Position numbers and translations under genes: made by a program | Shown: positions 21,684-33,187 of the stretch, piece by piece | Position numbering within the stretch: position 1 is the first letter of the stretch | Layout of the letters: each line of letters opens with the position of its first letter | Notes under the pieces: generated by a model | What the model saw: the letters and a program-made list of their open reading frames with translations, nothing else | Told to the model about the DNA's origin: nothing | The model's database searches: none | NCBI GenBank assembly: GCA_038277395.1 | Contig: CM076193.1 | Location: forward strand, 174,508,711 to 174,572,710 | Reading direction: 5' to 3' | Length of the DNA: 64,000 bases | Origin: Dryocosmus kuriphilus | Lineage: Eukaryota; Arthropoda; Insecta; Hymenoptera; Cynipidae

Positions 21684-21809
21684 CTTCAAATAAAATGCTT
21701 AAAATTTTGGATAGTATTGTATCTCACAAATACGTAAGAAGGGCTTTGAATTATCTTTGCATATCTGAGCAAAACAATTGATTCGAAACACCCCAGCCCA
21801 TATACTTAC

Positions 21810-21893
21810 CAGCATTTTCGTGTCCATCCCTTAGTGGATCACCATTACAGTCCAGTGGAATATTCAGGTTGGCTCGTCCAGAACCAGCTGCAC
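21810..21893 (-). CDS. Gene A exon 2: 84-nt symmetric microexon
   Basis: The microexon is bounded on the minus strand by a CAAATTAG acceptor and a GTAAGTATAT donor. It is 84 nt, phase 1 at both ends, so it can be skipped or duplicated without changing frame. It encodes GAAGSGRANLNIPLDCNG, followed by DPLRDGHENAG. The gene B exon at 51402-51485 has identical length, phase and splice context and shares LNIPLDCNG. The single Cys in the exon is conserved. It is spaced 126 nt from exon 3 and 5.6 kb from exon 1. I do not recognise the family. Confidence 0.72.
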
Positions 21894-22260
21894 CTAATTT
21901 GGTAAAGAAAAAGGCGTTATTTATTTTAAAAGGTAACTGTAATGTTAACGGATTACAAATTTTTTGGTATAACGCTAATATAAGGTAACATACAAAACTT
22001 ATGAATATTTACACTAAAGGCCACGGTTGATCTAGGCTGACATCAACCTGGAACCAAAATCAGAATATCTGGGATACTCGCGATTATTTTCAGTCCAAAA
22101 GGAGAAAATCTTTGGGGCTGTTTTCGACAAAAAATAAAGATGCACTTTTTCTTTCAATGAGATCAATATATTCCTCACAAATTTGGTTAAAAGTGGAATT
22201 TTGTTGGCTCAAACCGCTCATCATAAAATCCAGAATGGTTCACTAAGACCATAATATTGT
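21894..22260 (-). other. Gene A intron 1, distal part
   Basis: Minus-strand sequence matches 51000-51400 upstream of gene B exon 2, for example the 'ggactgaaaat' and 'tctgattgtggatctggg' motifs. Non-coding. Confidence 0.5.
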
Positions 22261-23300
22261 GTAAGAAATTAACACCTTGAATGGAAAAAAGTGAAAAACC
22301 ATAAACCCCTTAAGAATCCCTTAAACCTTTAAAATACCTTCAAGTTCCTTACAACCTCTAAATGCATAAAAACTCTTTAAAAATCTTAAAGCCAATAAAA
22401 CCATGAAACCGTTCAAGCTCATTGCATCTCCTAAAGACCTTAAATTCCACTAAATACATTATTCCCGTAAAATCGTTAAACCAAAACGCTTAAAATTCTT
22501 TAAAATCCCTCAAATCCTTTAAATCCTTGAAAATTCATTAAAATCCTTCGAATCTCTTCAAATCCTTAAAATTTCTTATTTTCTTGATACCCCTTAAAAA
22601 CACTTAACCGTTGAAACATTAAAATTCGAAAAATCTCTATGTTAAATCCCTCACATCTCTCAAACTTCCTGAGAAAATGTCTTGAAATTCCTTATAAATC
22701 CCTTAAAATTCATCAAGATGCCTTAAAAACCTTAAAAACCTTCAAACCGATCAAACCAATAAAATCTCTTAAAACTCTAAGTACCCTTAAAATTCGTTGA
22801 GTCCTTTAAATTGTTTAAAAGGTTTAAAACCTTGAGAATTTTTTACACTCTCAAAATCCATTAAATCCTTTAAGTCCCTTAAACTATCTTAAAACACTTA
22901 AATTCCCTGACAATTAAAAAAATTTATAAATGTCTTAAAACTCTTAAGACCCTTTATCCCTTTACACAATTACAGCGCTTAAAATCCTCCAAAACTCTTG
23001 AAACTCCAAAATACTTAAATCCTTTAAATCTCTTAAAATTCCATGATCCTTAAAAAAATTTTAAACCCCGTAAGATCCTGTAGTGCCCTTAAAGCTCCTA
23101 AAATCCTTTAAATCGCCTTAAGCTCTTAAAAGTCCTTAAAATATATTCTAATCCCTTAAAACCAAATCCCATAAAATAACTGCTTCCCTTAAAAATTTAA
23201 ATCCCCTGAATATCTTAAGACTCCTATATCCTTTAAAGCCCTTTAAAGTGTCCAAACCCTTGAAATCCCTTAAATCTCATAAAATACTGTAAGGTGTCTC
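22261..23300 (-). repeat. Degenerate TTAAGGGATTT intronic repeat (gene A)
   Basis: About 1 kb of short irregular repeats. Read on the minus strand they are variations on 'ttaagggattttaagg'. The same type of array, in gene orientation, occupies 44230-44950 and 49680-50950 in gene B intron 1. Confidence 0.7.
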
Positions 23301-23309
23301 TATTCTGAG

Positions 23310-23329
23310 AGTCCTTTTCTTTTTATTTA

Positions 23330-23370
<41 letters not shown>
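23310..23370. repeat. (TTTA)n(TA)n microsatellite
   Basis: Simple repeat of about five TTTA units followed by about 14 TA units. Confidence 0.95.
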
Positions 23371-23375
<5 letters not shown>

Positions 23376-24542
23376 TAACAGTAGAAATCTTATAAGTGCG
23401 CCATGGCTCGATACAATATTAAGATAGATATTCGTTTGTTGAACCTCTCAACAACCGTTATTATAGAAATAAAATCAAAATTGGGTATAAAATGTAATCC
23501 TCTAAAGGTTTATCAAACTTTTTGGTGCGTGACCGTCGCTTGTCTAAAGCTAATTTAATGAGTTCAGCAAAAGTATTTCTCTCTGGAGTCTTACATTATT
23601 TATAGCGAGAAATTAATATGGTAAATTACCGTTCACAAGTACAAAAATAAGTCCCCAATACATAAATGAGCCGTTGAGCTTTTTCTACAGATAATTTCTG
23701 AGAGTTTTATAAAATATTAATAAAAAGTGTCGTAGTTTATTAGCCCACGCTTAAAATATAAAAGCTTTGTTGCTGTGGTTGTTCTTATAAGATTAAAGAG
23801 AAGTAGGTTCTCGAGAAGTTATTCTAGCCCTACAGAGAAACTTGAGGAGGGAAAATTAAGTCAATAAGGCAACAAAATCCTTAAAGACAGCCAAGCGGCT
23901 AAGCATCCTCCAACGATTCGTATCGGTGCGGACACGCGGGGGACGTCGTGGGCCAACCACCAACAAATCGCGTGAGAAATGTTCAACCGCGAGGTTTTTC
24001 CGCAGTCTTACGTCGATGCGGTTACATGGGGACCAATCGCCAGTAAGAATGTTCCTATTTAGGCTCTTTTCTCTTTGCCTTTCAAAACTTTATCGGCTCA
24101 AACTGGTGAAGCGGAGCACAGGGTCACGAAAAGCAGCCTGCACACAACCCCCAAAGTGAGTCAGAAAAAGGTGGAAGTATGGCTCTAACAAATGTTCGAG
24201 AACCAACTGCCTTATACTGTCGCCTGTCCCGCCTATATGGACGCAGGATTTCATTTTGCTTGCGAGAGAGTGGAGCTCGCCTCGTTAGCCACCTAACATG
24301 CGTAGATTGTCGAGAATTATTCCTTCATGACAATACTTGGTAGATACATTATAAACTTATCACATAAATGATTCCTTCGTAAATATATATAAAAAATATA
24401 TATATAACGAGAGCATATTAAGAAATATTCCTTCGTATAAATTATTTGGTGGCTGAAAAGGGCCGTTATAATACTTTAAATCTTTATTCCGTTAATACCA
24501 TTAAAATACGGATATTTTAAGTATTCGTGTTTGAGAAAATAC
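23371..24542. other. Gene A intron 1, no gene seen
   Basis: AT-rich at both ends, with a GC-richer core at about 23880-24300. The 77-codon ORF at 23926 resembles no family I know. No convincing exon with consensus splice sites was found. Confidence 0.4.
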
Positions 24543-24558
24543 ATGTGTAATATTTGTT
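24543..24558. repeat. 16-bp target-site duplication of LINE derivative 1
   Basis: ATGTGTAATATTTGTT, repeated at 26477-26492. Confidence 0.85.
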
Positions 24559-26476
24559 GTTTTCCGTTTCCGGCGCTAATAGTGATGGGATGGGTGTGAG
24601 AATTTGAGCGATCGTTTTGGCTTTGGTGATGAATAAGGGTTGTTAGGGGTGCAAAAAAGGGTTGTGAGTAGAGTTATGGCAGTTGTTATGTGGGAGGAAT
24701 GAGTGGAAGGGTCGCGGAAGGTGAATAAAGGTAAAATGTGAAAAAAGTGGTGCATGCTCAAGAGTGAGGTTAGGTTTGGCGTTAGTTAGTTAGTTGGTTT
24801 TGTGAACAGATAGTATGCTAGTGAAGTTGTACGAGACTGGGAAGACGGATGGTGAGGTAAGGTCTGGTTATTGTTAATTACTACTGTCTTTTTGTGTAAA
24901 AATAGTGCGAAGGATAAAGGTAGGGTGAGGGAAGCGTGGGGAGCGGAGTGAGAGGTTGGTAAGTGGGTCAGGAGAATAGTGGGTAAAGTAGGTAAGGCAG
25001 GTTAAGCAGGCCACAGGGTAACAGGCCGATTACGAGGAGACCAAGGCAACAGAACGCTAGAGGGCAATACGTGACCGAAGAAGGGAAGTGGAGACTGGAC
25101 CAAGTGTGCAATGATTGAAGCGGCGAGCCGGGCAGGCGGGACTAGTGGGGGCGACGCAGAGAGGTTAGAGTTTGGCAAGTCAATTGATAAGAAGTTAGAG
25201 TCGAGTAAGGACATGGATAAGGCATTAAATAAGACAAAAGACACAATGGAAAATATGTTCCGAGAGTTAGAAAAGGTAGTGAGTAGAGGGATAGCGGAAG
25301 AAATGGAACATGGGAGGGGAACAGAGGGAATAGTCATAAAGATAAAGAGAAATGGGCGAAATGGGAAAAGTGCTGGAAGAAAGAGAAAGAATAAGTATGG
25401 CAAAAATTAGAGAGGATGGAGGAGGGACAGAGAAAAAAGCAGGAAGAGGGGAGAAAGGTAATAAGGCAGGTAGAAGAGAGGGTACATAACTTAGAATGCA
25501 GAGCTGGACGTCAAGAGAATCGCGAGGAAATAGGTAGAGGGGACGGGGAAGAGGAAGATGTGAACTTGAGAGAGGAGAATGAGAGAATGAAAAGTAGAGT
25601 ACGTGAGTTACAAAGGAAAATGGAGGGGTTTGAAAGGGAAAAGAAAAGGAGAAATGTCGTTATAAAAGGATTCCAAGTAGAAAGCGAAACGGGAAAGAAG
25701 GAGGTAGAGAAACTTTTGACGGACATAGGTGCAAATGTCAGGGTGCAGGAGATAAAGGGGGTGGGCAACAAGACAGGAGGAAAAGCAAGGATGTACGTAG
25801 TCAAGCTGGGAAGTGAAGTGGAGAGGAGAGAGGTAGTGAGGAAAAAAGAAGGTGCTTAGAGGAAGAAAAGAATGAATTGATGAAGATATGACATGGAGGG
25901 AGAGAAGGAAGAGATGGCTAATAGGAGAGAGGGCATGGAAGGAGAGGAGAAAAGGGAATAGAGTTCGGTTTGGGAGAGACACGTTGTGGGTGAATGAGAC
26001 GGTGTGGATATGGGACGAAGAGAGAGAGGGGTGTTGAAAATAGGTGAGGGGTCTCAAGGTCGAAGGAGAGCAGAGGTGTGGGGAGAAGGGAAGGAGAGTG
26101 CGAAAAGGGAACTAAAGTAGTTTTTTGGAATGTTCTGGGGATGGATGAAGGAATTGGAAGGGCTGAGAGAAAGAGCAGGTCATACAGGGTAGAGAAGAGC
26201 CAAAATGATTCGTATAGAAGCAAAAGAAGAGTCAGTAGAGTCGCGGATTCATATACCATCAATAGAATGGAAATGGCGAGAGGAAACGGAAGCCCAAGGT
26301 CTTGAGCAGCAGTGCGTAGATTTAGATTAGAGATTAAGAAGTTATGTACATATAGGTTAAGGTAGGAATAAGTATTTGTAAAATCTGCGCTGGATGTCAA
26401 GATTTGATGGTCATGTAAAGACTCTCAAACCCGTAAAAGGGAGAGAGTATAAATAAATAAACGAAACGAACGAACT
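24559..26476 (+). mobile_element. ORF1-only LINE derivative, copy 1
   Basis: A 1.9-kb insert between exact 16-bp duplications, ending in a short AAATAAATAAACGAAACGAA-type tail. It contains a 5' region, ORF1 and the first codons of ORF2 (VVFWNVLGMDEGIGRAERK, the start of an APE endonuclease). It then jumps straight to the 3' end, so the rest of ORF2 is missing. The copy at 36486-38454 shows the same junction, so this is a propagating deletion derivative comparable to half-L1 (HAL1) elements. It lies antisense in gene A intron 1. Confidence 0.85.
25111..25859 (+). pseudogene. LINE ORF1 (coiled-coil + RRM-like), frameshifted
   Basis: The N-terminal ORF at 25111-25410 is charged (DMDKALNKTKDTMENMFREL). 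A frame change leads into 25416-25859, where a Glu/Arg-rich coiled coil (REENERMKSRVRELQRKMEG) is followed by RRNVVIKGFQ and KARMYVVKLGS, the pattern of an L1-type ORF1 RNA-binding domain. Long ORFs on the opposite strand (25511-26400) are shadows of this purine-rich coding strand. Confidence 0.75.
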
Positions 26477-26492
26477 ATGTGTAATATTTGTT

Positions 26493-27507
26493 AAAAATAA
26501 TAATTATAATAATATTTTACACTAATATTCAAACTAAGAACAAGACACGAATGTGAGAAATATAATATTATCAAAAATCTTAATTTTTTTTTAAACGGAC
26601 ACGTTGACAAAATGAAAAAAAAACTAATTTGTTTTAAGAATGTGTCTCCATAAATGGCTGCTATTTGTAATGTCTTTTATTGCTCTTATCTGATAATAAC
26701 CACTTTACTGATTCTTTAAAAAATAGTGTGGAAGGATGAATATTGTTGATTTCAGATTTGGAAATTTTGTGTGTTTGTAAGATATGTTACACACAATCTC
26801 CAAATAATAAGAATTATTAAAGATTAAAATGTTTGTAATAGATTTGGTGAACCAGTCAGCAAAAGAAAAGTTAACAGTGTATTCCTTATCTTTTATATTT
26901 CTTTGAAGTTTGGTTGAGGCTACTTCTTTTAAATACTCAAGTTTTTGAGATCAAGTTGAATTCCATAGATTTTTCATCTAGAGAAATTAATAAAAATTTA
27001 TTCGGACTAACCAGGTAAAAAGCTTAAACTTTTTTAAGCTTTTTAAACGCTTACCACGTTTTTCTGGTTCGGTGGACGATTTGTACCTATGGAGATCATG
27101 AGTTGAAATTTATTCAAGTCTGAAGTTCCTTGTATCCTTTGTGCCGACGAATATAGAGATATGTGGTTACCGAATGGTCTTGATTGTCATTTAAATATAA
27201 TTTTTAAAAAAAATTTTCAACTTTCTCATTAGTGAGTAAGAATATACTGTCCATATTTACCAAGTTTGGACAATATCTTACCTTTAAATAGTAGTCCCTT
27301 TTAAATTACGTTTTTTTACAACGCGCGCATTCCGGACTCCACCAGATTAAATTCTGATTACGTTCCTACTCATTTCGACAATTAAATCATATCAAGTTGA
27401 GAACAAAAGCAATTGGGATAGAATGCAGACTAAATAGGACAAATCGTTGTTTGTGGACAGTTAAATGTGAACTTAAAATTGTAAATATATTAAGTTATCA
27501 TATTCAC
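26493..27507 (-). other. Gene A intron 1, proximal part
   Basis: Non-coding and AT-rich. On the minus strand, 27030-27260 matches gene E (5990-6390) and gene B (38468-38740) intron sequence, and 27300-27507 matches the intron starts of genes E and B. Confidence 0.5.
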
Positions 27508-27562
27508 CTATAGCATTAAAGGCAAACGCCAAAGATAAGACCACAGCAGGAACGAATCTCAT
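27508..27562 (-). CDS. Gene A exon 1: signal-peptide exon
   Basis: The 55 coding nt start with ATG after 'ggtaaaa' and end in phase 1 before a GTGAATATG donor. The predicted residues MRFVPAVVLSLAFAFNAI form a secretory signal peptide. On the same strand downstream lie exon 2 (21893) and exon 3 (21683) in compatible phase, so this is the best candidate for a complete gene in the window. The large intron of about 5.6 kb carries an antisense LINE derivative and a TTAAGG-type repeat. Length and phase are identical to exon 1 of E, B and D. Confidence 0.68.
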
Positions 27563-27974
27563 TTTTACCAATTAGAGGAGAAGCTGACTATTGTATTTAT
27601 GAACTATCTCACGTACATATATTATACGCACTTAGGTCGTTATCTCGTTAATAGTCATTCTGACCTTTGGACGATCGATGTGCTAGTTTCAAGGAGGAAA
27701 AAATCTCATAGTTTCTTTAAACTGATGTCACCTTGTAACAAGTTAAACAATCTTTTACCGTTTTGAGGAATCTGATGCTTAAATTGAAAATTTATATAAT
27801 TTTTACTATAAAGGCTCATTTGAACCTTCGAGGAGCTAATATAAATTCTACAAGGTATGTTACAAAAATTTGAATATACAGAATATTTGTATGTGCAAAC
27901 TTTCACATATTGTAGCAATACAAGTATGATGTAGTTAAATGCTATAATAATTGAATCAATGCATTCTTTGTGCA
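27563..27974 (-). other. Gene A 5' flank shared with gene D
   Basis: Closely matches 62300-62690 (plus): the 'tgtagcaatacaagtatgatgtag' region and the 'aggctcatttgaaccttcg' region appear inverted there. Ends at the TA used by a mariner insertion. Confidence 0.55.
27582..27626 (-). promoter_or_regulatory. Gene A core promoter
   Basis: On the minus strand a TATAATATATG-type TATA element (about 27614-27626) is followed about 30 bp later by TCAGCT (27582-27587), a weaker initiator match than in B and E. The ATG is 20 bp further on. Confidence 0.5.
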
Positions 27975-28898
27975 TACAAAGTGTGATCAAAAAGTAAGGT
28001 GACCTTTTGAATTTCGCGGGATGCGTACAGTCGATATTCGTTTTCTTTTTTTCTTATGTTGGTACACTCGTCCCAAACATATGTGCACAGTTTCAGCTAT
28101 ATAGCATTTTTGGTTTGTTTTTGAGAGGCATAAAGGTTAGAAGTGTTTTGCGTGCTCGGCGATTTTCTGCTGTCGAGAAAAATGGATGAAAGAATTTGCA
28201 TCCAATTTTGTGTAAAAAATGCAATTAAGTGCTCCAAAACGCTTGAAATGTTGACAGTGGCATACGGTCAGTTTACTCTGAGTAAAAAAAATGTTTATAA
28301 GTGGTATAAGCTCTTTCGGGAAGGCCGAGAAGATGTTAATGACGAAGCTCGCCCTGGAAGTCGCAGCACGTCAACAACTGATGAAAAAGTTGAAGAGGTG
28401 AAGACAATAGTGTTGGCGAATCGTCGAATTTCCATTAGAGAAGTTGCTGATGATGCCGGCATCTCATTTGACTCATGCCAAGCAATTTTAGTGGATATTT
28501 TGGGCATGAGACATGTGTCAGCGAAGTTTGTTCCGAAGCCACGATAATGCGCCAGCTCACACGTCATTGCTTGTTCGTCATTTTTGGCCAATAAAAACCC
28601 TATAATCATGCCTCAGATACCGTATTCACCAGATTTGGCACACTGCGTCTTTTTCCTGTTTTCAGAACTGAAGAAACCCATGAAAGGACGGCGCCGTTTT
28701 GCGACGATTGCGCTGGAAGATCTGAAGGCTATACCAAAAAGTGCTTATCAGAAATGCTTTCAGGATTGGAAAAAGCGCTCGCACAAATGTATTATATCCG
28801 AGGGGGATTACTTTGAAGGGGACAACATCAATATTGATCAATAATAAATACTTTTTGATAAAAATAAGAAGTCACTTACTTTTTGATCACACCTCGTA
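27975..28898 (+). mobile_element. Mariner element 4 (internally deleted)
   Basis: Ends TACAAAGTGTGATCAAAAAG and the inverse CTTTTTGATCACACCTCGTA, with flanking TA. At 924 bp it is about 0.4 kb short of full length. Same family as 14266-19344. Confidence 0.93.
28182..28844 (+). pseudogene. Mariner transposase pseudogene, catalytic core deleted
   Basis: Starts MDERICIQFCVKNAIKCSKT. Both DNA-binding helix-turn-helix parts are present (KKNVYKWYKLFREG; RRISIREVADDAGIS). After AKFVPK it jumps to the HDNAPAHTSLLVR block and then to PYSPDLAHCVFFLF, ending GDYFEGDNINIDQ. The deletion removes the first catalytic Asp (TGDESW) region. Its breakpoints differ from mariner 3, so the two arose independently. 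Confidence 0.9.
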
Positions 28899-28904
28899 TG
28901 TCGT

Positions 28905-29940
28905 AGGCCAGTAGCTGAGTCAGTCATTTAGCCAAGTTCCTAGGAACTCAGCTAAACGGTGCCAAATAGATGAATTTACCTGCGGAACCTTTCGTTAGTC
29001 TATTGGGCGGTTCAGGTCAGATAGCTAGCCTAACGAACGGCCGACTCGTCGAATGTCCAAGGACCTTTAGGAGATTAGACTAACTGTATTTCAATGAAAA
29101 GGATTTTAAAGGAAAGGTACATTTATATAATAAAAATCATTCAATTTTTATGTTTTCAAAATTAGATTTGTACAATTATTAATGTTTTTATATACATTTC
29201 AAAATTGTTCAGTTTTAAATGTTTAGTTTAGAATTATAAGGGCTTCTAATTTAGAACTTTTCTTTATAACATTACTTAATTTTTTAGATTATTTTTTTAA
29301 TACAAAATACCATGAGTATTTTATGAATAATGATTCGGAATAGCTTTAATGAAGCAACAACTGAAAAGTGTTTCCTATAATGTCCGAAACATGCCAGCTA
29401 AAATGTAGAATTATCATTTTCTGCAAAACAAATCGGTTGTCTGCTGTAGGACAATAGGTCTTTTTCCAGTTATTCCTCTCCAGCCTATTAGTTTCTCCCA
29501 CTCAAAAAATTGCAATTTGAATCAGCGTTCATGTTTGTCAGTAGTCAGTTGTCAGTACCTTCAGGTTACAGTCACATCAGGTTAAAATTTGCATTTTTAA
29601 AATAAACGAACATATTGTAGGTCGGAATCAATTCGAAGAGAAGTTTGGAGAATTTCGTAACAATCAGAAAAGCAACAGGTCTGTGTGGGATAGAAGACAC
29701 TTGGAAAGTGTGATAAAATTATTGAAAGACTTTGAGGCAGTTAATGATGCGCTTATTTATGTGATTGCGGCTGAAGATTATTACGACAAGTTATTGGAGG
29801 CCCACATTCGAACTGGACACGGCGGGAGGGATAAGATTATGTATTATCTGAAAAGCAAATATCGGACTTCTAGAGCATCTTGTGAAATATTTATTAATTT
29901 CTGTTAAACGTGTAATAGAAAAAGGGTAGATCCTAATACG
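28905..29940 (+). mobile_element. KRBA2/Ginger-like element fragment, copy 1
   Basis: A 1.04-kb repeat also present at 30981-31578 plus 33093-33541. It begins with a ~29-bp near-perfect hairpin palindrome (28928-28956, TTAGCC-AAGTTCC / GGAACT-GGCTAA arms) and ends within a gene fragment related to integrase-like zinc-binding domains. The true element ends are not visible. Confidence 0.6.
29614..29907 (+). pseudogene. Integrase-type zinc-binding domain fragment (KRBA2-like)
   Basis: The frame reads IVGRNQFEEKFGEF..., then RRHLESVIKLLKDFEAV and AHIRTGHGGRDKIMYYLK, then INFC, a stop, and TCNRKR. The H-x3-H (HIRTGH) and C-x2-C (C-stop-TC) elements form the HHCC domain found before Gypsy/Ginger-type integrase cores and in KRAB-A domain protein 2-like genes. 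A TAA sits where Lys is expected between the two Cys. No catalytic DDE core follows. I infer a relic of a Ginger-type transposon or a Gypsy-derived integrase gene. Confidence 0.65.
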
Positions 29941-30041
29941 AAACATTATTGATTCAAATGATGTTACATTGTCGTAATTTACATAATCTTTTATAATTTA
30001 CAGGAGTCCGATGTTTGCATTAAAAATTGATATAATTTCTA
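29941..30041 (-). other. Duplicated flank sequence, left piece
   Basis: Matches the flank at 14085-14180 in the same (minus) orientation. It is separated from its continuation (30804-30975) by the SINE-like insert. Confidence 0.5.
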
Positions 30042-30803
30042 ATATAACATCTCCCCTCCCTGGGGATCGCATGACCTTGTAGTTGGTGGGAGGGCTTAGG
30101 GGTACAATCGGACGAGCGACCTAAAGTAGGTGAACCAGAGGGGTTGTACTGCGAGATACTGCTGCTCTGGGGAACTGGGGGTTTCTGGTCTGCGGGACCC
30201 TGACCAAGAAGCAATCCTTCCAGAGGGTAATGGCAAAGACTCCTGGAATACCGAGGGCGCGAGTCCTCATGCTCTCAAGCTAAGATGTGATCACCGTGTC
30301 GAAGGCTGAATGGCACCAGGGTTACCAAATCCTTGAATGCTCCGGTTTGCCGCCTCAATTGAGACGGGCATGGCGGAGTTTGAAGAAGGTGTCGAAACGG
30401 ACACTTAGGGATACCAGGTCAAATCCCTTAGTATTCAGACCCTCTCCCTGTAAGGGGGGCTCTGCAGGGAGTAGTCTTTTGAATCTCCAGCTTCTCACGT
30501 GGGGCGCAATATGGCGAATACAGAAAACAAAATAAATGAGGATCTCCCTGGGGGATCTTCATCCAACTCATCGTGAATAGGGGACGGCCCTAATGGAGAC
30601 GGACCCTCAGCAATGAAGAACACAACAGTTGTTGATAGCAGCAGCTCAACTGTTGAAAATAAATGGAAAGGCACAATGGACTTAGTTTGAGAGCCAGGGG
30701 AGAGGTTTCAGTCGGAAAGAATCCGACACAACCCGCACTGGGGTGTCTTATGCAAGATTTCTCCTCCTCCAACCACCAAAAAAAAAAAAATATATAACAT
30801 CTC
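30042..30803 (+). mobile_element. Poly(A)-tailed non-LTR insert, 738 bp
   Basis: Exact 12-bp duplications ATATAACATCTC (30042-30053 and 30792-30803) flank a GC-richer segment with an A12 tail. It shares blocks with 60749-61400: 'gaatggcaccaggg' against 'gcatggcaccaggg', then 'gtattcagacc' followed by a CTCTGCAGGG-type motif. No reverse transcriptase is present. It is either a SINE-like family or the 5' part of a non-LTR element mobilised in trans. Confidence 0.75.
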
Positions 30804-30975
30804 ATATAAGCTTCTAAAACCTAAAATAGATTCTGAAAAAAATTTGTTAAAAATGTTTGAATGTGCAGACTTTATTTGAGAATATAAAACTTTCTATAAT
30901 GTAGCAAAATGATGTAGCTAAATGCTTTATTAAATTTTATCCTATCTTTTGTAGGTGGTCTCCCCTGTAGAAAAA
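30804..30975 (-). other. Duplicated flank sequence, right piece
   Basis: Continuation of 29941-30041. It contains the uninterrupted version of the site where mariner 3 inserted at 14266 (compare 'ttatttgagaatataaaac'). Confidence 0.5.
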
Positions 30976-31578
30976 ATCTTAGGCCAGTAGCCGAGTCAGT
31001 CATTTAGCCAAGTTCCTAGGAACTCGGCTAAACGGTGCCGAATAGATGAATTTACCTGCGGAACGTTTCGTTAGTCTATTGGGCGGATCAGATCAGAAAG
31101 CTAGCCTAACGAACGACCGACTCGTCGAATGGCCAAAGACCTTCAGGAGATTAGACTAACTGTATTTCAATGAAAAGGATTTTAAAGGAAATGTACATTT
31201 GTATAATAAAAATCACTGAATTTTTATGGTTTCGAATTTAGATTTGCACAATTATTAATGTTTTTATATGAATTTCAAAATTGTTCAGTTTTAAAGTTTA
31301 ATTTAGAATTATAATTCTAATTTAGAACTTTTATTTATATTACTTATGTATTTAGATTATTTCTTTAATACAAAATGCCGTGAGTATTTTAAAAATAATG
31401 ATTCGGAATAGCTTTAATGAAGCGACAACTGAAAAGTGTTTCCTATAATGTCCGAAACATGCCAGCTAAAATGTAGAATTATCATTTTCTGCAAAACAAA
31501 TCGGTTGTCTGCTGTAGGACAACAGGTCTTTTTCCAGTTATTCCTCCCCAACCTATTAGTTTCTCCCACTCAAAAAAT

Positions 31579-33092
31579 TGTAACGGTATATTTTTGCGTG
31601 GGAGGGGGGTGACCCCTCCCCCTTTTTCCCTATCGGACGCTTCAGTCGAGCCAGGGTCGATTTTTAGGGCAAGAAAACTAAAATAACAACAGGGGATTTT
31701 AAATGTCAATGTAAACAAGGTTATATTCTTCCTATAAAAAATACAATTCTAAACTAGAAAACTAGGGGTGAGTGTAACGGTGTGTTTTGTTTATAGTGTG
31801 TATGTGTGGCTGTATGGGTGTGAGAAGTGGTACATAATAAGTGTCGTTGTAGAGTGAGTATTCGCGGTTACATTGATTTGTGTGACTTTCGAGTGTGTGT
31901 CTCTATTACTGAGTGCGAGAAAATATCGGCGGCGTAGCGTACGTAATCTTACGTCGGTACCTGCGAAGCAATGAGCAGTGTAAGCGGCGCTGTGGACGCG
32001 AGCGGTCAACGGTAGAACGAGGCGAGGATCGTCCGCCACCCTGCGCCCGTCTCCCTCTCGAGGCGGTTTACGGTACAGAGAGAGAGAGAGAGAGGGGAGA
32101 GAGAAGCGTACCGGTTGTCTCTTTCCGGCGTGGCATATAGCCGGTGATGTTTCTCAGTTGGTCGGTCCTGCGTGCTGAGCCCAGGTTAGTCCAGGATTCA
32201 CGGCTATGGTAGCGCCCTCTAGTCGTGAATCCTTTTGCCAGGTGTACGGCTGTAGTTGCACCTTCCAGTCGCACACCTGGTAGATTTCACCTGAAGCAGG
32301 TGCCGTCGGTCGTTTTTCCCCCAGGTTAGCCCAGGATTCACGGCTATGGTTGCGCCCTCTAGTCGTGGATCCTTTTGCCAGGTGTACGGCTGTAGTTGCG
32401 CCTTCCAGTCGCACACCTGTTGGATTTCACCTGAAGAAGGTGTCGTCGGTTGTTTTCCCCCCAGGTTAGTCCAGGATTCACGGCTATGTTTGCGCCCTCT
32501 AGTCGTGAATCCTTTTGCCAGGTGTACGGCTGTAGCTGCACCTTCCAGTCGCACACCTGGTAGATTTCACCTGAAGCAGGTGCCGTCGGTCGTTTTTCCC
32601 CCAGGTTAGCCCAGGATTCACGGCTATGGTTGCGCCCTCTAGTCGTGGATTCTTTGGCAAGGTGTACGGCTGTAGTTGCACCTTCCGGTCGCACACCTGG
32701 TGGATTTCACCTGAGGAAGGTGTCGTCAGTGGTTCCCGTTCGCTCTGCTATGGGTGCGCCCTCTAAGAGAGAAACGTCAGTTCCCCGAGCGTAGGCTGAG
32801 CTACACCCCAACGAACTGTCTCAAAAGTGTCGAGACGCCTGCTTTTTATGTGTTGCTTACGCATTTTACGGTTGAAAGGTGGTGGGGTGGTAGTCGGCCG
32901 GCGAGCCCGCGCCCCGTGTCGACCGGTGACGTGCTAATGGGAAATGGTAGGGAGTGGCACGTGCGGAGCTCTTAGTCGGCCATTACGTGTTAAGCACGGT
33001 GATTGGCGTTTAGCTGGAAATATGACCGGGAATGTGACCAGGAGTCCAAGAGCTTCGCGCGTATGCGAAGGGCGACGGTACTGCCTGTTACA
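31579..33092. mobile_element. Solo LTR, 1.5 kb
   Basis: Inserted segment with TGTAACGG...CTGTTACA ends and a 4-bp duplication (AAAT) relative to the uninterrupted copy 1, where 'aaaaaattgcaattt' is continuous. TG...CA ends with a short duplication are diagnostic of LTR retrotransposons. No internal coding region is present, so this is a solo LTR. It contains a 140-bp tandem array. The ORFs inside (for example 32219-32694) are repeat artefacts. Confidence 0.8.
32181..32740. repeat. Tandem array, 4 x 140 bp
   Basis: Units start at 32181, 32321, 32461 and 32601 with 'ccaggttag', exactly 140 bp apart. Units 1 and 3 resemble each other, and so do units 2 and 4 (for example GTCCAGG versus GCCCAGG, GTGAATCC versus GTGGAT), so the array looks like a duplicated 280-bp dimer. 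Confidence 0.9.
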
Positions 33093-33187
33093 AAATTGCA
33101 ATTTGAATCAGCGTTTATGTTTGTCAGTAGTCAGTTGTCAGTACCTTCAGGTTACAGTCACATTAGGTTAAAATTTGAATTGTAAAT

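Noticed and set aside
32068..32694. Overlapping 65-111-codon ORFs with repeated TTAVHLAKG motifs
   Set aside because: They follow the 140-bp tandem array inside the solo LTR and reproduce its period.
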